A stretch of 41,913 nt of DNA from an uncultured Psychroserpens sp. (lineage in GTDB: Bacteria; Bacteroidota; Bacteroidia; Flavobacteriales; Flavobacteriaceae), in assembly GCF_947492715.1 (NCBI RefSeq), contig NZ_CANLNS010000012.1, positions 1 to 41,913 of the forward strand. Reading direction: 5' to 3'. Both the position numbers and the translations under genes were made by a program. This document shows positions 22,300-32,227 of this stretch, in pieces. Each line of letters opens with the position of its first letter. Position 1 is the first letter of the stretch. The notes beneath the pieces were generated by a model that was not told the origin of the DNA, did not search any database, and saw nothing but the letters and a program-made list of their open reading frames with translations.

Positions 22300-23010
22300 A
22301 TGATTAAAGTCTTTACTGCTTTAGAACGCGTGCTCATTTTAAGCTGGGAACATCTCCTTCCAATTGTAATAGCCGTCATTTTTGCTGTTGCCGTAATACG
22401 CTACGCGAAATCAATTTCTAAAGAAAAACAGCAACGTCTCGTACATTATATTGCCTTAATTGTTTCTATTACAGTTCTTGGTTTTCATAGTTATTATATC
22501 ACTATTGAGGACTATAATTTTAAAACCGACTTGCCATTATATCTCTGTAGTTTACTTGGCATATTAATTCCGATATATACCTATTATAGACGATACTGGA
22601 TGTTTGAGATATTGGTATTCTGGATTATTGCTGGAACATTACAAGGCGTTATTACTCCAGATATTGCCGAAGGCTTCCCTAGTTTTGATTATTTCAGATA
22701 TTGGATTGTACACTTAGGTTTGCTTATTGTGATCTTCTATAGTGTTTTTGTGTTTAAACTGAAACCTAAACTTAAAAGTGTTTTTAAGTCATTTTTTGCT
22801 TTGCAGATTTATATCGTATTAATGATTATGGCAAATTACCTTTTAGAGGCCAACTATTTTTATCTGAATGAAAAACCCAAATCAGCTTCTGTATTGGATT
22901 ATTTTGGAGAATGGCCCTATTATATTATAGTTTGCCAATTGATTATTATTCCATTGTTTCTTATCATTTATTTACCATTCTATTTCCAAAGAAAATCACT
23001 TGGCAAATAG
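22300..23010 (+). CDS. TIGR02206 family (YwaF-like) integral membrane protein
   Basis: The protein has 236 residues with about seven transmembrane segments. The family pattern is recognisable in [16 protein letters not shown], then [22 protein letters not shown], then [21 protein letters not shown] and EWPYYIIV. Members resemble eukaryotic TMEM164. No biochemical role is established in bacteria. The gene starts 25 bases after folD, so may be co-transcribed. Its 3' end overlaps the convergent VOC gene by 15 bases. Confidence 0.88.
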   Translation: MIKVFTALERVLILSWEHLLPIVIAVIFAVAVIRYAKSISKEKQQRLVHYIALIVSITVLGFHSYYITIEDYNFKTDLPLYLCSLLGILIPIYTYYRRYWMFEILVFWIIAGTLQGVITPDIAEGFPSFDYFRYWIVHLGLLIVIFYSVFVFKLKPKLKSVFKSFFALQIYIVLMIMANYLLEANYFYLNEKPKSASVLDYFGEWPYYIIVCQLIIIPLFLIIYLPFYFQRKSLGK

Positions 23011-23418
23011 TTGATTAATATCTTTAAAGGCTTTAAATTCTAGCGCGTTTCCGGCTGGATCTAAAAAGAACATAGTGGCTTGCTCACCAACTTGTCCTTT
23101 AAACCTAATATAAGGTTCAATGATAAATGTTATTCCTTTTTTTACAAGCCTATTCGCAAAATTCTGAAAATCATCCCATGGTAATACCACACCGTAATGT
23201 GGCACAGGTACTGCTTTTCCATCAACAGGATTAGTATGGAGATCATCATTTGATTTTGGCTTGAAATGAATAACAAGCTGATGTCCAAATAAATTAAAAT
23301 CTACCCAGTGCTCACTATGTCTGCCTTCTTTACAGTCAAGGATATCCCTATAAAAAACACGGCATTCGTTTAGATTATGAACAGGAATGGCGATGTGAAA
23401 AGGAGGTGTTGTTTTCAT
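22996..23418 (-). CDS. VOC-family (glyoxalase/dioxygenase fold) protein
   Basis: The protein has 140 residues with two beta-alpha-beta-beta-beta modules. The first module has [20 protein letters not shown] and the second ends [14 protein letters not shown], which supplies the conserved metal-ligand glutamate. Candidate ligands are H8 and the late E in NALEF, with H95-type histidines in VPHYGVV. The superfamily includes glyoxalase I, extradiol dioxygenases and resistance proteins, so the reaction is not assigned. It overlaps the convergent TIGR02206 gene by 15 bases at the 3' end. Confidence 0.88.
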   Translation of the reverse strand: MKTTPPFHIAIPVHNLNECRVFYRDILDCKEGRHSEHWVDFNLFGHQLVIHFKPKSNDDLHTNPVDGKAVPVPHYGVVLPWDDFQNFANRLVKKGITFIIEPYIRFKGQVGEQATMFFLDPAGNALEFKAFKDINQLFAK

Positions 23419-23471
23419 AAAAGGAAATGATTTACCCGTAAAAATAATGTTTAATTCTGAAATAGAATTTC

Positions 23472-23515
23472 AAAAAAAAGGCTTGCTAAACGCATTTAAT
23501 CCATTTTAGCAAGCC
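23472..23515 (-). terminator. Terminator of the secreted-hydrolase cluster
   Basis: A perfect 11-bp stem (GGCTTGCTAAA with TTTAGCAAGCC) has a 14-base loop. Read on the minus strand it is followed by eight T. It lies 28 bases after the stop of the TPR protein at 23544 and ends the long minus-strand run. Confidence 0.9.
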
Positions 23516-23543
23516 ATCATCACATGAGTAAACCATCAACTCA

Positions 23544-24419
23544 TCATTCTGATTTTCGTTTGTATAAACCATCAAATGCATTGGTCCATGTTTGCCCTTG
23601 ATCTGAGCTAGATTCTTGAACCTGTCTTACAGTGTCGTCGTTTTTGTTGTAATACCATGTCATTCTGTACCAAACCCCATTTCCTTTTGCTATCATGAGC
23701 ATATCACCATTGGTTTCTGTTTTTGGTTGTTCGTAATGACTAACGCCTCCAGCAGCCACCCAGTTTTGCTTCCATGTTTTATCGTTAACATCGTAATAGC
23801 TTATAGAGTTACCTCCATTACTTCCTAGAGGGCGCCAGTTTTCTAAAATTCCACAGTCGCCATTCGTGTTGGTAATACTACTTTCGGCAATTTTTTGATT
23901 TTGTACGTAGACATCCCATTCGCCTAACCAGAAATCAAATTGTCTATAGCTTTCATTAAACTTGCATGGGTTTGCTCGTTTGTACATATTCTCTCGAACT
24001 TTTAAAAAACGTTTATTGTTTCTTAAGGCATCAAATTCTTGTTGGTCTAGTCGTTTGTAAAAACCAAACTGCATACTATCAAGTTTTTCCAATTGTACGA
24101 GTGCATTTTCGGTTTGATTTTCGGCTGTATAACTTTGAGCAAGTCTCAAGAGAATCGCAGGACCTATAAGACCGCTTTCTTTCACAATCTCTAAATTAGT
24201 AATTGCTTTTTTGTGTTGTTTTAAATTTGAATAACTAAAACCCATGAAGTAGTTAGCCATAGAATCTTTAGGATTGATTTTTAGTTGCTCTTGAGCTATT
24301 TCAATAACCTTATCGTAATTTTTATTATTAAAATCTGGTTGATACGGACTATTAGGTTGTGCTTTAGTACTTAATGTAAAAGTGAGTATTGCAATTAATG
24401 TGAAAAGGAGATGTTTCAT
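23544..24419 (-). CDS. Secreted TPR protein with C-terminal DUF1579-like domain
   Basis: The protein has 291 residues from the ATG at 24419, which gives a clean signal peptide (MKHLLFTLIAILTFTLSTKAQ); the upstream ATG at 24443 adds eight residues before it. TPR-like helices occupy about 25-120 (NYFMGFSYSNLKQHKKAIT). The C-terminal half is a beta-barrel-like domain beginning FDFWLGEWDVYVQNQ and containing NGGNSISYYDV and TWKQNWVAAGG, resembling DUF1579. It is 71 bases downstream of the AraC gene on the same strand. The DUF1579-like protein at 31421 marks the other end of the cluster, so related domains bracket it. Confidence 0.8.
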   Translation of the reverse strand: MKHLLFTLIAILTFTLSTKAQPNSPYQPDFNNKNYDKVIEIAQEQLKINPKDSMANYFMGFSYSNLKQHKKAITNLEIVKESGLIGPAILLRLAQSYTAENQTENALVQLEKLDSMQFGFYKRLDQQEFDALRNNKRFLKVRENMYKRANPCKFNESYRQFDFWLGEWDVYVQNQKIAESSITNTNGDCGILENWRPLGSNGGNSISYYDVNDKTWKQNWVAAGGVSHYEQPKTETNGDMLMIAKGNGVWYRMTWYYNKNDDTVRQVQESSSDQGQTWTNAFDGLYKRKSE

Positions 24420-24490
24420 AATGTTCGTTTTAAGATGACTCAAAACAACATATAAACGTTCACATGTAAGTTTGTAATTATAAAATTTTA

Positions 24491-25579
24491 CTAATTAGTA
24501 TGTGCCTTTTTGTATTCGGTAGGCGTGCAATTGTGTTTTTCTTTAAAGGCTTTGTAAAAGGTAACTTTATTGTTAAAACCTACATCAAAGTAAATCGTTT
24601 TAACGCTGTAGTTGTTTGGCGAAGTCAATAGTTTTTCGGCTTCTATTAAGCGATAATCGTTTATGAATTGGTTGAAATTCTTGCCAGATTTTTTATTAAT
24701 AACTTTCGAAAGAAGATGAGTAGAATATCCAACTTGATCGGCAAGATGTGCCAAGCGCAAATCATTATCTATAAACGGTTTATCTACTTCGATATAGTTT
24801 ACTAGATTATTATATAACTCGTTGATGAGATGATCCTCCAAGCTGTCATTTTTATTTTCTATGGGTAAGAATAAGTCAGAAAAAAACTCACCATCAAAAA
24901 TTTTAGGTTCTTTATATACAAAATAACCAATGGTATAAATAGTAATGGACATGGCAATTGAAATCATATAATCCCATTGATTATTAAAGAACGAAAAGTT
25001 AACGAGAACATAGTAAGAGATATATGATGCTATAAAGAAGCCAAAGAGTAAGATTAATGTATTTACCCATTTAAGACGTATTTTTTGGACTTCGGTTGTT
25101 TTATTATTGTTGTGTTTTAGAACCCTTATGCAAAGCATGAGATATATCAATAAATGAATGATAACGTACATGTAATGTGAGACATAATTAAATAGTTTAC
25201 CTACACGAAGATTATGATTGAAAAGGTGCTTCGAATTGATTAATAGTACGATGGCGATCCAAATAAAACAAGGTATAAAATGGAGAAGTTTATTGTTACT
25301 TTTTATGTTAAATAGCTTTAGAATATATATGTAAAGTAAAGGACCAGATGCATAGAGTCCAACAAACTGAAAACTATTAAAGTACGGAAACGTATAACTA
25401 TAGTTTGTCCAAAACATCACATAAGAAAATAACGTTATTGAGAAAGCAAGGACTAAAAGAGCGATAGGATAGTTTTTTTTATTCCTATTACTTATTAAAA
25501 TAAAGAACAGAAAGATTCCCATTGCGACTGCAAATAAGAATCCAGATGTCCATGTATCAAAAGAAGGTGTTTGTTGCAT
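24491..25579 (-). CDS. Membrane-bound AraC-family transcriptional regulator
   Basis: The protein has 362 residues. Seven or so hydrophobic segments fill about 10-225, and a cytoplasmic AraC-type DNA-binding domain lies at about 265-362 (LRLAHLADQVGYSTHLLSKVINKKSGKNFNQFIN, then TIYFDVGFNNKVTFYKAFKEKHNCTPTEYKK). Both helix-turn-helix units are intact. Such regulators probably sense a membrane or periplasmic cue and act on nearby genes. It lies within the hydrolase cluster between the alpha/beta hydrolase and the TPR gene, so these are the likely targets. Confidence 0.9.
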   Translation of the reverse strand: MQQTPSFDTWTSGFLFAVAMGIFLFFILISNRNKKNYPIALLVLAFSITLFSYVMFWTNYSYTFPYFNSFQFVGLYASGPLLYIYILKLFNIKSNNKLLHFIPCFIWIAIVLLINSKHLFNHNLRVGKLFNYVSHYMYVIIHLLIYLMLCIRVLKHNNNKTTEVQKIRLKWVNTLILLFGFFIASYISYYVLVNFSFFNNQWDYMISIAMSITIYTIGYFVYKEPKIFDGEFFSDLFLPIENKNDSLEDHLINELYNNLVNYIEVDKPFIDNDLRLAHLADQVGYSTHLLSKVINKKSGKNFNQFINDYRLIEAEKLLTSPNNYSVKTIYFDVGFNNKVTFYKAFKEKHNCTPTEYKKAHTN

Positions 25580-25646
25580 CTTAGGAGCTAAAGTAAATAA
25601 ATTGCCGCTCTTTAAGTTTAGTATTATAAATATTTACCTATCTAAA

Positions 25647-26552
25647 TTACTGATGCAACTGAGTCTTAATCCAATTAATTACGTAAGGAAACACAAGTTC
25701 GTGCGTCGTATTGGGTGTAGGTTTTTCCCAACTACCTCCAGTTTTACATTTTTTTAATGAGTGATTGGCATTCTCAAAAATTTTCCACTCGAATGGTCTG
25801 TTCCATTGTTTTTTTATCGTTTCTAAATCAATAACCGATTGGTACACTGGGATGTTTTTATCGTGTGAACCAAAAACCCAAAGAGAAGGAATAGTCATTT
25901 CCTCAATAAATGGATACGGATCATAACCAGCAGAGTGATGCTTGTCCATTTCCGATTTAATATAGGCTTCACTATTTTTGGTAGGAACTCCATTTGTGTC
26001 ACCAGTTAGGTCGCTATAGACATTCTCTTCATAGATACTCACTGTAGGGCCAGAATAAACAACACTAAAAGCGAGGTCTTTTTTTAAAATAGAAACCACT
26101 ATCGGAATAATAAAACCAGCCTGGCTAATACCAGAAACACCTATTTTTTTAGAATCGATTCGATGATCTAGTTTGATTTTGTCATATGCCGCGATAACAT
26201 CCATTGCGTAGATAATCATAGAACTACTATAACTTCCAATATATGTGCCATCAGACTTGCCAACACCTCTTTTATCATAAGTTAATACTCCAATACCCTT
26301 CGCAGTATATTGTTTTACCATTTCAAGTATGAAACTGTCATTTCTGTCTGTTTTTCCGCTACCGTGAACAGCAATAATAATCGGGATTTTTGTATTCACT
26401 TTAAGCGGTAACCATAAGTCACCTCGAAGTGTTGTTGCTCTTGTGGATTTAAATTCTATAGGTTCTTTTTTAGCATTAGGAATTTGTCCGAAGGCAGAAA
26501 TACCTATTAAAAAATGAAAAGTAAAGCATAGAATTGTTAGTGTTCTAATCAT
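25647..26552 (-). CDS. Secreted alpha/beta hydrolase
   Basis: The protein has 301 residues from the ATG at 26552, which gives the signal peptide MIRTLTILCFTFHFLIGISAFGQ. The oxyanion motif HGSG lies at 63-66 followed by KTDRND. The nucleophile is S143 in SGISQAGF, where the usual second glycine is alanine. The acid is in GSHDKNIP and the base in ANHSLKK. It belongs to the same broad group as the SPFH-operon hydrolase. The start lies eight bases inside the prolyl oligopeptidase gene, so the two are coupled. The substrate is unknown. Confidence 0.88.
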   Translation of the reverse strand: MIRTLTILCFTFHFLIGISAFGQIPNAKKEPIEFKSTRATTLRGDLWLPLKVNTKIPIIIAVHGSGKTDRNDSFILEMVKQYTAKGIGVLTYDKRGVGKSDGTYIGSYSSSMIIYAMDVIAAYDKIKLDHRIDSKKIGVSGISQAGFIIPIVVSILKKDLAFSVVYSGPTVSIYEENVYSDLTGDTNGVPTKNSEAYIKSEMDKHHSAGYDPYPFIEEMTIPSLWVFGSHDKNIPVYQSVIDLETIKKQWNRPFEWKIFENANHSLKKCKTGGSWEKPTPNTTHELVFPYVINWIKTQLHQ

Positions 26553-28674
26553 GATTTGATAAGTGTTTAGAGATAAATACAAGCTCTTCGGCTTCGGTGT
26601 AATTCCTCTCATCTATGGTTGTACCTTTTCCATGGCCAGCATGTCTTGAAACTTTAAGAAGGATAGGGTTGTTACAATCTTGTTGTTGCTGCGCCGCAGC
26701 TACAAATTTATAGCCATGACTTGGTACAGCCGTTTGATCGTTTTCACCTATTTGAATGATAGTAGGAGGTAAGCATGCTATTGTATTGAGATTATGATAA
26801 GGTGAGTATTTTAAAATTGTCATCAAATCTTCTTTAATTTCGGGGTTCCCAAATTCATTCATTTTGGTTTTTCCACCAGTGAACAAATGAAATCTGGTAA
26901 GGTCTAAAGTGGGTACACTTATAAGTGCAGCGCCATATAAGTCTGGTCGTTGCATAACACTAGCTATTGCAGTACTTCCACTAGCACTAATACCATTTGC
27001 TGCAATCATTCCAGAAGATGTGTATTTGTTGTTGATGAGCCATTCGGCTGCAGAATTAAAATCGTCAAAAGCGTTTTGTTTATTCTGTTTAATACCGCCT
27101 TTATGCCATGATTCACCATATTCACCACCACCTCTAATATTGGCATAAGCATATATACCACCCATATTTAACCATTGCAGGATTTGTGGAGAATATCCAG
27201 GGAAACCAACAGAACCATATGCACCATAGCCAAACAAAAGAACTTTGTTTTTTGAATTGCGTTTAATTCCTTTTTTATAGGTGATGTACATAGGAACTTT
27301 GGTGCCGTCTTTACTTTTGTAAAATACCTGTTTTAATTCGTAAGTGTTATTTAAGTTGTCCTTAAAACCTTGATATACCAATTCACTAGTATAAGTTTCG
27401 CTGTTGATTTTATAAATTTCAGCAGGGAAAAATGGTCCAAAAATACCAATGAAAGTTTCTGGTGAATCTATATGATCAGGATAGAAAACAATGTAACCGA
27501 GTTTAGGCAAGTTAATTTTGTTTTTAAAGTTGCCATCAAAACCATAAACATGAAGTTCTTGATGAGCATCTATGATATATTTGATTACAAAGCGATCTCC
27601 AACTCTGTTAATCGTATTCATTGGATGCTTAGTTTCTCTAACCGCTGTTTCCCAATATTGAGACGCAGGATTTTTTATGTTTACCTTAATTATTTTTTTA
27701 TTTGGAGCGTCTAAAGTCGTGCTAAAAAACCAATCTGTTCCTTGTGATGCTTCATACGTAAATCGAGCTTTTGAATCTCCGAGTAATTTTGTTGCCGGGC
27801 TCTTTAAGTTACTTACGTCTTTATAAAAAATGTCATTTCCAGGAGCGTCAGAGTTAACTACTTTAATGATAATATATTGTTTGTCATTACTCAAATACGG
27901 AATGAAGTAGTTGTCTGGTTTGTCGGGCTGATTAAACACCAAAATGTCATTTTCTGAAGAGGTGTTTAGTTCATGAAACATTATTCGGGCGTTCGACAAT
28001 GGTGTTGCTAATTCTTTTCCTGCGTCTGGTGCATCAAATCTCAAATAGAAAAAGCCGCTGCTATCGGCATTCCATAGAACATTCCCTGAAGGACCAATAG
28101 TTTGTATGCCTTCAATTGTGTCTGTTAAATAGGTATTTGATTCAATGTCTTTAATTTTGATACTGTGCCAAGAGGAGCTGCCTTTATTAGGTAATATGGC
28201 AAGGTAGTTACCGTTGTCACTTACATCGTGAAATCCTAAAAATGACTCATTTTCTTTTAGTTCTTTTTCTGGATCAAATATGATGGTTCCTTGATCTTTT
28301 AAACCCTTTTTTTTAATTATAATCTCTGCTTTTCGCTCAGGATCCTTTCGTCTGTAGAAAAAATAGCCTCCTTTTTGAAAGATAGGTTCATGCCATGTGA
28401 AATTTTGAAACGTATTCATACTCTCGAAAACTTCACCAACGTTTTTTTTGTCTTCTAAAAACTGAGAATTATAGAAACGTTCTTGATCGTCAATCCAGGT
28501 TTTTGTGTCTTTGTCGTCTAAATCTTCTAACCATCTGTAATTATCTGTAATTGTTTGATTAAATAAAGTGTCTGTAACAGGTGATGTTTTACTTATTGGA
28601 AAATGAATTGACATTTTAGGTTCTTGACAGGACACGATGGTTATTAGACCAAAAATGAGAATTAAATGTTTCAT
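26545..28674 (-). CDS. Prolyl oligopeptidase-family serine peptidase (S9A), lipoprotein
   Basis: The protein has 709 residues. The lipobox VSCQ places the acylated cysteine at C16, so it is membrane-anchored and faces the periplasm or surface. An N-terminal propeller-gate domain at about 30-450 is followed by the catalytic domain. The triad is S563 in NGISASG, D646 in GENDQTAV and H681 in RHAGHGKG. Other family features are FGYGAYG and ANIRGGGEYGESWH. S9A enzymes cleave short proline-containing peptides. The serine motif NGISASG departs from the common GGSNGG, but the serine is retained. Confidence 0.93.
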   Translation of the reverse strand: MKHLILIFGLITIVSCQEPKMSIHFPISKTSPVTDTLFNQTITDNYRWLEDLDDKDTKTWIDDQERFYNSQFLEDKKNVGEVFESMNTFQNFTWHEPIFQKGGYFFYRRKDPERKAEIIIKKKGLKDQGTIIFDPEKELKENESFLGFHDVSDNGNYLAILPNKGSSSWHSIKIKDIESNTYLTDTIEGIQTIGPSGNVLWNADSSGFFYLRFDAPDAGKELATPLSNARIMFHELNTSSENDILVFNQPDKPDNYFIPYLSNDKQYIIIKVVNSDAPGNDIFYKDVSNLKSPATKLLGDSKARFTYEASQGTDWFFSTTLDAPNKKIIKVNIKNPASQYWETAVRETKHPMNTINRVGDRFVIKYIIDAHQELHVYGFDGNFKNKINLPKLGYIVFYPDHIDSPETFIGIFGPFFPAEIYKINSETYTSELVYQGFKDNLNNTYELKQVFYKSKDGTKVPMYITYKKGIKRNSKNKVLLFGYGAYGSVGFPGYSPQILQWLNMGGIYAYANIRGGGEYGESWHKGGIKQNKQNAFDDFNSAAEWLINNKYTSSGMIAANGISASGSTAIASVMQRPDLYGAALISVPTLDLTRFHLFTGGKTKMNEFGNPEIKEDLMTILKYSPYHNLNTIACLPPTIIQIGENDQTAVPSHGYKFVAAAQQQQDCNNPILLKVSRHAGHGKGTTIDERNYTEAEELVFISKHLSNHD

Positions 28675-28717
28675 TTTATAATTGTTAGATTTTGCTTTCT
28701 CTTAATTTGGCGAATTC

Positions 28718-30652
28718 TTAATCGTGCTTTTTAAACGCAGAAATTGAGTCCAAATGGATTGAATATAAGTCTACATTGTTATTGTTCATTTCTACTTTAA
28801 AATTTTCATGTCTATTACTCGCAAAGTATAGGGTCTTGTTATGGATTTTAGGAGACAAATCACTTCCGCCAGAGTTGAGATCGCCTAAATATTGGGACTT
28901 ACTCCATTGATTATTTTTAAAATAACTGATATACAAATCGCCATCATGTGTTATATTTTGATCCCTTCCGCTGGCTTCATAGATAATGAAATCTCCATTT
29001 GGAGAAATACAACTTCCCCATTCTCCTCCATTTGTGTTTAAGTTGGAACCCAAGTTGATAGGAGTTTGATATGTGTTATTCTTTAAATAAGAAACCCATA
29101 TATCTCCAGATCCAAAACCGCCATCACGATAGGATCCAAAATAAAGATTGCCATGTTTATCTAGGGTAGGGCTATATTCAGATTTCTCAGAATTGTAAAC
29201 TTGTAAGTGTTTGGGAGCACTCCATTTATTACTTTCTTTTTCAACATACCAAATATCTCTATCCTGTTTTTTTGTATGTCTGTTAATTGGACGATTTGAG
29301 GAAAAATAGATTCTGTTTCCATCTGGTGTTACAAAGGGAGACGAGTCGGAATATGTTCCAGAGAAACTAACTATTTCAGGTTTAGACCATTTTCCATCAA
29401 TACTAATAGACTTATAGATTGTGCTTTTTTGGTTATTCGCATAAAAAGAATCCTTTTTAGCAAAATAAAACTCACGATTGCTAGGCATAAGTGTCGCTGA
29501 GGTTTCGACATTTTTAGAAAGGACACCTTCTGCAAAGAGGTTTGGAGCGGTTGTTTTATGAACTTGTGGTTGAATATAACGTGTATATAAATCAAAGATG
29601 TAATTTCCTTTTTGTAAATCCCAGGCTGTTATAACGACAACCATACTATTGTCCGGATCTACAATAATATATTGTCCTCCCGCACCTCTGGCCAAGTAGA
29701 TGTTAGTATTGGTTTTAGGATTGCTTCCCATAGTCTCAGGTGTGTTCCACCAAAAATATCCATAGCCAAAGCGATAAAATCTATTATCTCGATGATTTTC
29801 AGTGATTGGAGTTTTAGCAGCTTTTTTTACCCAAGATTTGGGTAATATTTGTTTGTCATTCCAACGGCCATTGTTTAGATACAATTGACCTATTTTTAAC
29901 ATGTCTCTTGACTTTAAGAACAATAAAGCTGAACCATTACGTTTTGCACCTCCATTACCTTCCCAAAAGCGATAGGTTTTAATGTTTAAGGGATCAAATA
30001 AGTATGTTTTTGCAAAACTATCTATTGACATTTTAGATGCTTCCTGAATAATCCCTGATGTTAAAACTGGGGCTGCATTACTATAATTAAAGCGAGTACC
30101 AGGTTCGCATTGCATTGGTGAACTCAGTATTGATTTGTACCAATCGCCTTCAGTCGCTAATATTTTTCGCCAAGTGTTGTTGGGAGAATTCCAGGGTGAT
30201 TCTTGCCATTTTAACCCATGCTGTTGGGTTAAGAGGTCTTCAATCGTCATTTCCTCTTTCCATTTATTAATATTTTCAGGTGCTTTATGCTTAAAGTAGG
30301 GAAGTACTTTTTGATTAACATCGTCTATAAAGCCTTCTTGTATGGCGATTCCCATTAACGTGGATATGACGCTTTTTGTAGCCGATTGCATCATATGCAA
30401 AGAATCTTCTGTCCAACCGTTAAAGTATTCTTCAAAAATAATGTCATTATTGTGCATGATTAACACACTATGAATGGTACCATAAGTGTTATTCTCGATA
30501 GCTTTCAAGCCTGCATTTAGCCTCATCTTATTTTGATCGAGATAACTCAAATTGTCTTCGCTACTTTTGGCAGAATTGCAAGCCATAAGTATTATGACTA
30601 ATAAGATCATAATCACATTTTTCAAACAATTAGTATTTGATTTAGTTGTCAT
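28718..30652 (-). CDS. Serine beta-lactamase-like hydrolase fused to a PD40 repeat domain, lipoprotein
   Basis: The protein has 644 residues. The signal ends in the lipobox LMAC (C25). The beta-lactamase/class C esterase domain (about 45-370) has SxxK as S90-A-T-K93 and the YxN motif as Y190-S-N192, with HGLKWQ and FNYSNAAPVLTSG regions typical of the family. The C-terminal 250 residues form PD40 propeller-like repeats (FVTPDGNRIYFSSNR, LYFGSYRDGGFGSGDIWVS, ISPNGDFIIYEAS). Such a fusion joins a D-Ala-peptide or ester hydrolase to a binding domain. True beta-lactamase activity is uncertain. It is followed after 43 bases by the S9A peptidase gene. Confidence 0.9.
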   Translation of the reverse strand: MTTKSNTNCLKNVIMILLVIILMACNSAKSSEDNLSYLDQNKMRLNAGLKAIENNTYGTIHSVLIMHNNDIIFEEYFNGWTEDSLHMMQSATKSVISTLMGIAIQEGFIDDVNQKVLPYFKHKAPENINKWKEEMTIEDLLTQQHGLKWQESPWNSPNNTWRKILATEGDWYKSILSSPMQCEPGTRFNYSNAAPVLTSGIIQEASKMSIDSFAKTYLFDPLNIKTYRFWEGNGGAKRNGSALLFLKSRDMLKIGQLYLNNGRWNDKQILPKSWVKKAAKTPITENHRDNRFYRFGYGYFWWNTPETMGSNPKTNTNIYLARGAGGQYIIVDPDNSMVVVITAWDLQKGNYIFDLYTRYIQPQVHKTTAPNLFAEGVLSKNVETSATLMPSNREFYFAKKDSFYANNQKSTIYKSISIDGKWSKPEIVSFSGTYSDSSPFVTPDGNRIYFSSNRPINRHTKKQDRDIWYVEKESNKWSAPKHLQVYNSEKSEYSPTLDKHGNLYFGSYRDGGFGSGDIWVSYLKNNTYQTPINLGSNLNTNGGEWGSCISPNGDFIIYEASGRDQNITHDGDLYISYFKNNQWSKSQYLGDLNSGGSDLSPKIHNKTLYFASNRHENFKVEMNNNNVDLYSIHLDSISAFKKHD

Positions 30653-30661
30653 CCTTTATAA

Positions 30662-31414
30662 TCATTTTAGAGACTCAACATTCCAAATGGTTGTTTGACC
30701 ATTATCCTGTTCAAACATTACCTTTACAATATATGGTTTTGAATCTGAAAGCCAATATGTTGTCTTGACATTTCCAGCGTTGAGTACTTCTATTTTTTGC
30801 GTAGCTATTTTTCCAAGAGCTTTAATATCAAGTGTTTCTTTATGCGCTATTTTAAATGATTTTATATCAAGTCTTGGGTTTTTAGGTAAGCCTTGAACTA
30901 CCTGTAATGAAAATGTGTTTTTAATATCTTGGTTAAGAATACTTATAAGAGCAAAACCGTCTGAAGACCAAGTGAAACCAGTATCGTCAAGTTCCTTTAT
31001 GGATAATTTGGTGTTGCTCGTACTACGACTTAAAGCCGTACTAATATAGGTGTTATTAACAACATCTGTATGTTGTATATACTCTGGATTCCATCTAACA
31101 TCTATAGATAATGGTTCTAAACTGTGCTTTTTTAGGACATCGGTTTTTGTGTATGTGTTATTAGATGTGTCTTGCCAGTGCATAGATCTAATAATACTAT
31201 CACTATTAACGATGACTTTATCTGTCATGGTGTTAATACCTTTTCTTGTGGTGCCATTACTTTCAATAACTGTCTGAGACCAAACCAAGGTATAGGACTC
31301 AATGTGTACATTGGTATCTGACGGTTTTATAAGAGCATTTGTTTGAGCGAAACTTTCGATACTCAAAAAAAGGATGCAAGATATTGAGGTTAAGACAATT
31401 TTGAATGTCGTCAT
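30662..31414 (-). CDS. Secreted protein of unknown function (DUF3108-like fold possible)
   Basis: The protein has 250 residues, with a signal peptide ending ESFAQ. The mature part is beta-rich, with repeated short strands and polar turns (GINTMTDKVIVNSDSIIRSM, SIDVRWNPEYIQH, YWLSDSKPYIVKVMFE). The ending, in which a strand reports on a substrate's linkage to YWLS...PYIVK, resembles DUF3108-type periplasmic proteins, but I would not assert it. It lies 9 bases before the beta-lactamase/PD40 gene and 6 bases after the DUF1579-like gene, so it is firmly in the operon. Confidence 0.75.
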   Translation of the reverse strand: MTTFKIVLTSISCILFLSIESFAQTNALIKPSDTNVHIESYTLVWSQTVIESNGTTRKGINTMTDKVIVNSDSIIRSMHWQDTSNNTYTKTDVLKKHSLEPLSIDVRWNPEYIQHTDVVNNTYISTALSRSTSNTKLSIKELDDTGFTWSSDGFALISILNQDIKNTFSLQVVQGLPKNPRLDIKSFKIAHKETLDIKALGKIATQKIEVLNAGNVKTTYWLSDSKPYIVKVMFEQDNGQTTIWNVESLK

Positions 31415-31420
31415 GATAAA

Positions 31421-31996
31421 TTAGTCTTCAGTTCTTGTACATTCTATCTTCCATGTTGGATATGTTATTTTTTCGGTTTTATCTACCCATTCACCAATCC
31501 ATTTATATCCTGTGTTACTCATATCATAAAAGGTTAATCGGAAATAACCTTCCATGCCGTTGGGTGCCTTTTGTTCTTTGTACAAACTAATTTTACCATC
31601 TTTTTTATTGCCTTCCCAAACAGGGAATTTTGTTGATGGAGTTTTTGTAGAGAACCAATGTACATACCAGCGACTACTATCTTTAATATATTGTCTGATG
31701 CTACCAGAATGTGAACCGTCTGTTTTTAATGTTTCATCTTGAACAGCAGTTCCGTTCATGATATATTTCCATCGCCAAATCATATCTTCGGCATCATTCC
31801 ATGTACCATCTTGTTTGCGACTGGTAGATTTACAATTGCAAGAGCCTATCATAGCTTCATAATCTTTAATTTGTTCTGGGGCTTCAGGGTTTGGTTGCCC
31901 ATATGGATGTTTTACCGAGGCGTCATATTCGTACTGCGCATAGGCCGAAGTTGTGAAGAATGCTATTAAAAGTAATAAGTACAATGGGTTTTTCAT
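31421..31996 (-). CDS. Secreted DUF1579-like protein
   Basis: The protein has 191 residues with a signal peptide (TTSAYAQ). A small beta-barrel-type domain is suggested by MIGSCNCKSTSRKQDGTWNDAED, MIWRWKYIMNGTAVQDE and WYVHWFSTKTPST, similar to DUF1579/lipocalin-like proteins. Two nearby cysteines, in CNC, could pair or bind metal. It is the first gene of the cluster after a 231-base gap that holds the probable promoter, though I found no exact TAnnTTTG there. Its target ligand is unknown. Confidence 0.78.
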   Translation of the reverse strand: MKNPLYLLLLIAFFTTSAYAQYEYDASVKHPYGQPNPEAPEQIKDYEAMIGSCNCKSTSRKQDGTWNDAEDMIWRWKYIMNGTAVQDETLKTDGSHSGSIRQYIKDSSRWYVHWFSTKTPSTKFPVWEGNKKDGKISLYKEQKAPNGMEGYFRLTFYDMSNTGYKWIGEWVDKTEKITYPTWKIECTRTED

Positions 31997-32227
31997 GGTA
32001 TGTAGTGTTTGTTGTTAATGTCTTACTGAGCCCTCTCAACATCCTTTTCTTAGTAGAAGTTAGTTAGTCGTGTGAAATAGACTCAGAAAGACTAAATTCA
32101 AAAAATCAATTGAACTCAATATGTGAATTGAAAATCAACCTAATCAAAGCAATGAAAAAAGTCTGTGGTTTGTTAAGTAATTGCAGAGAGTTACCTATAA
32201 TTTGCAGTAAACTAGGTTAACAAAATC

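Noticed and set aside
23203-23220. TGGCAC-N5-TGC, sigma-54-like sequence
   Set aside because: It is inside the VOC coding region and only partly matches the consensus.
26545-28674. Inactive S9A peptidase because of NGISASG instead of GGSNGG
   Set aside because: The serine, aspartate and histidine align, so the triad appears intact.
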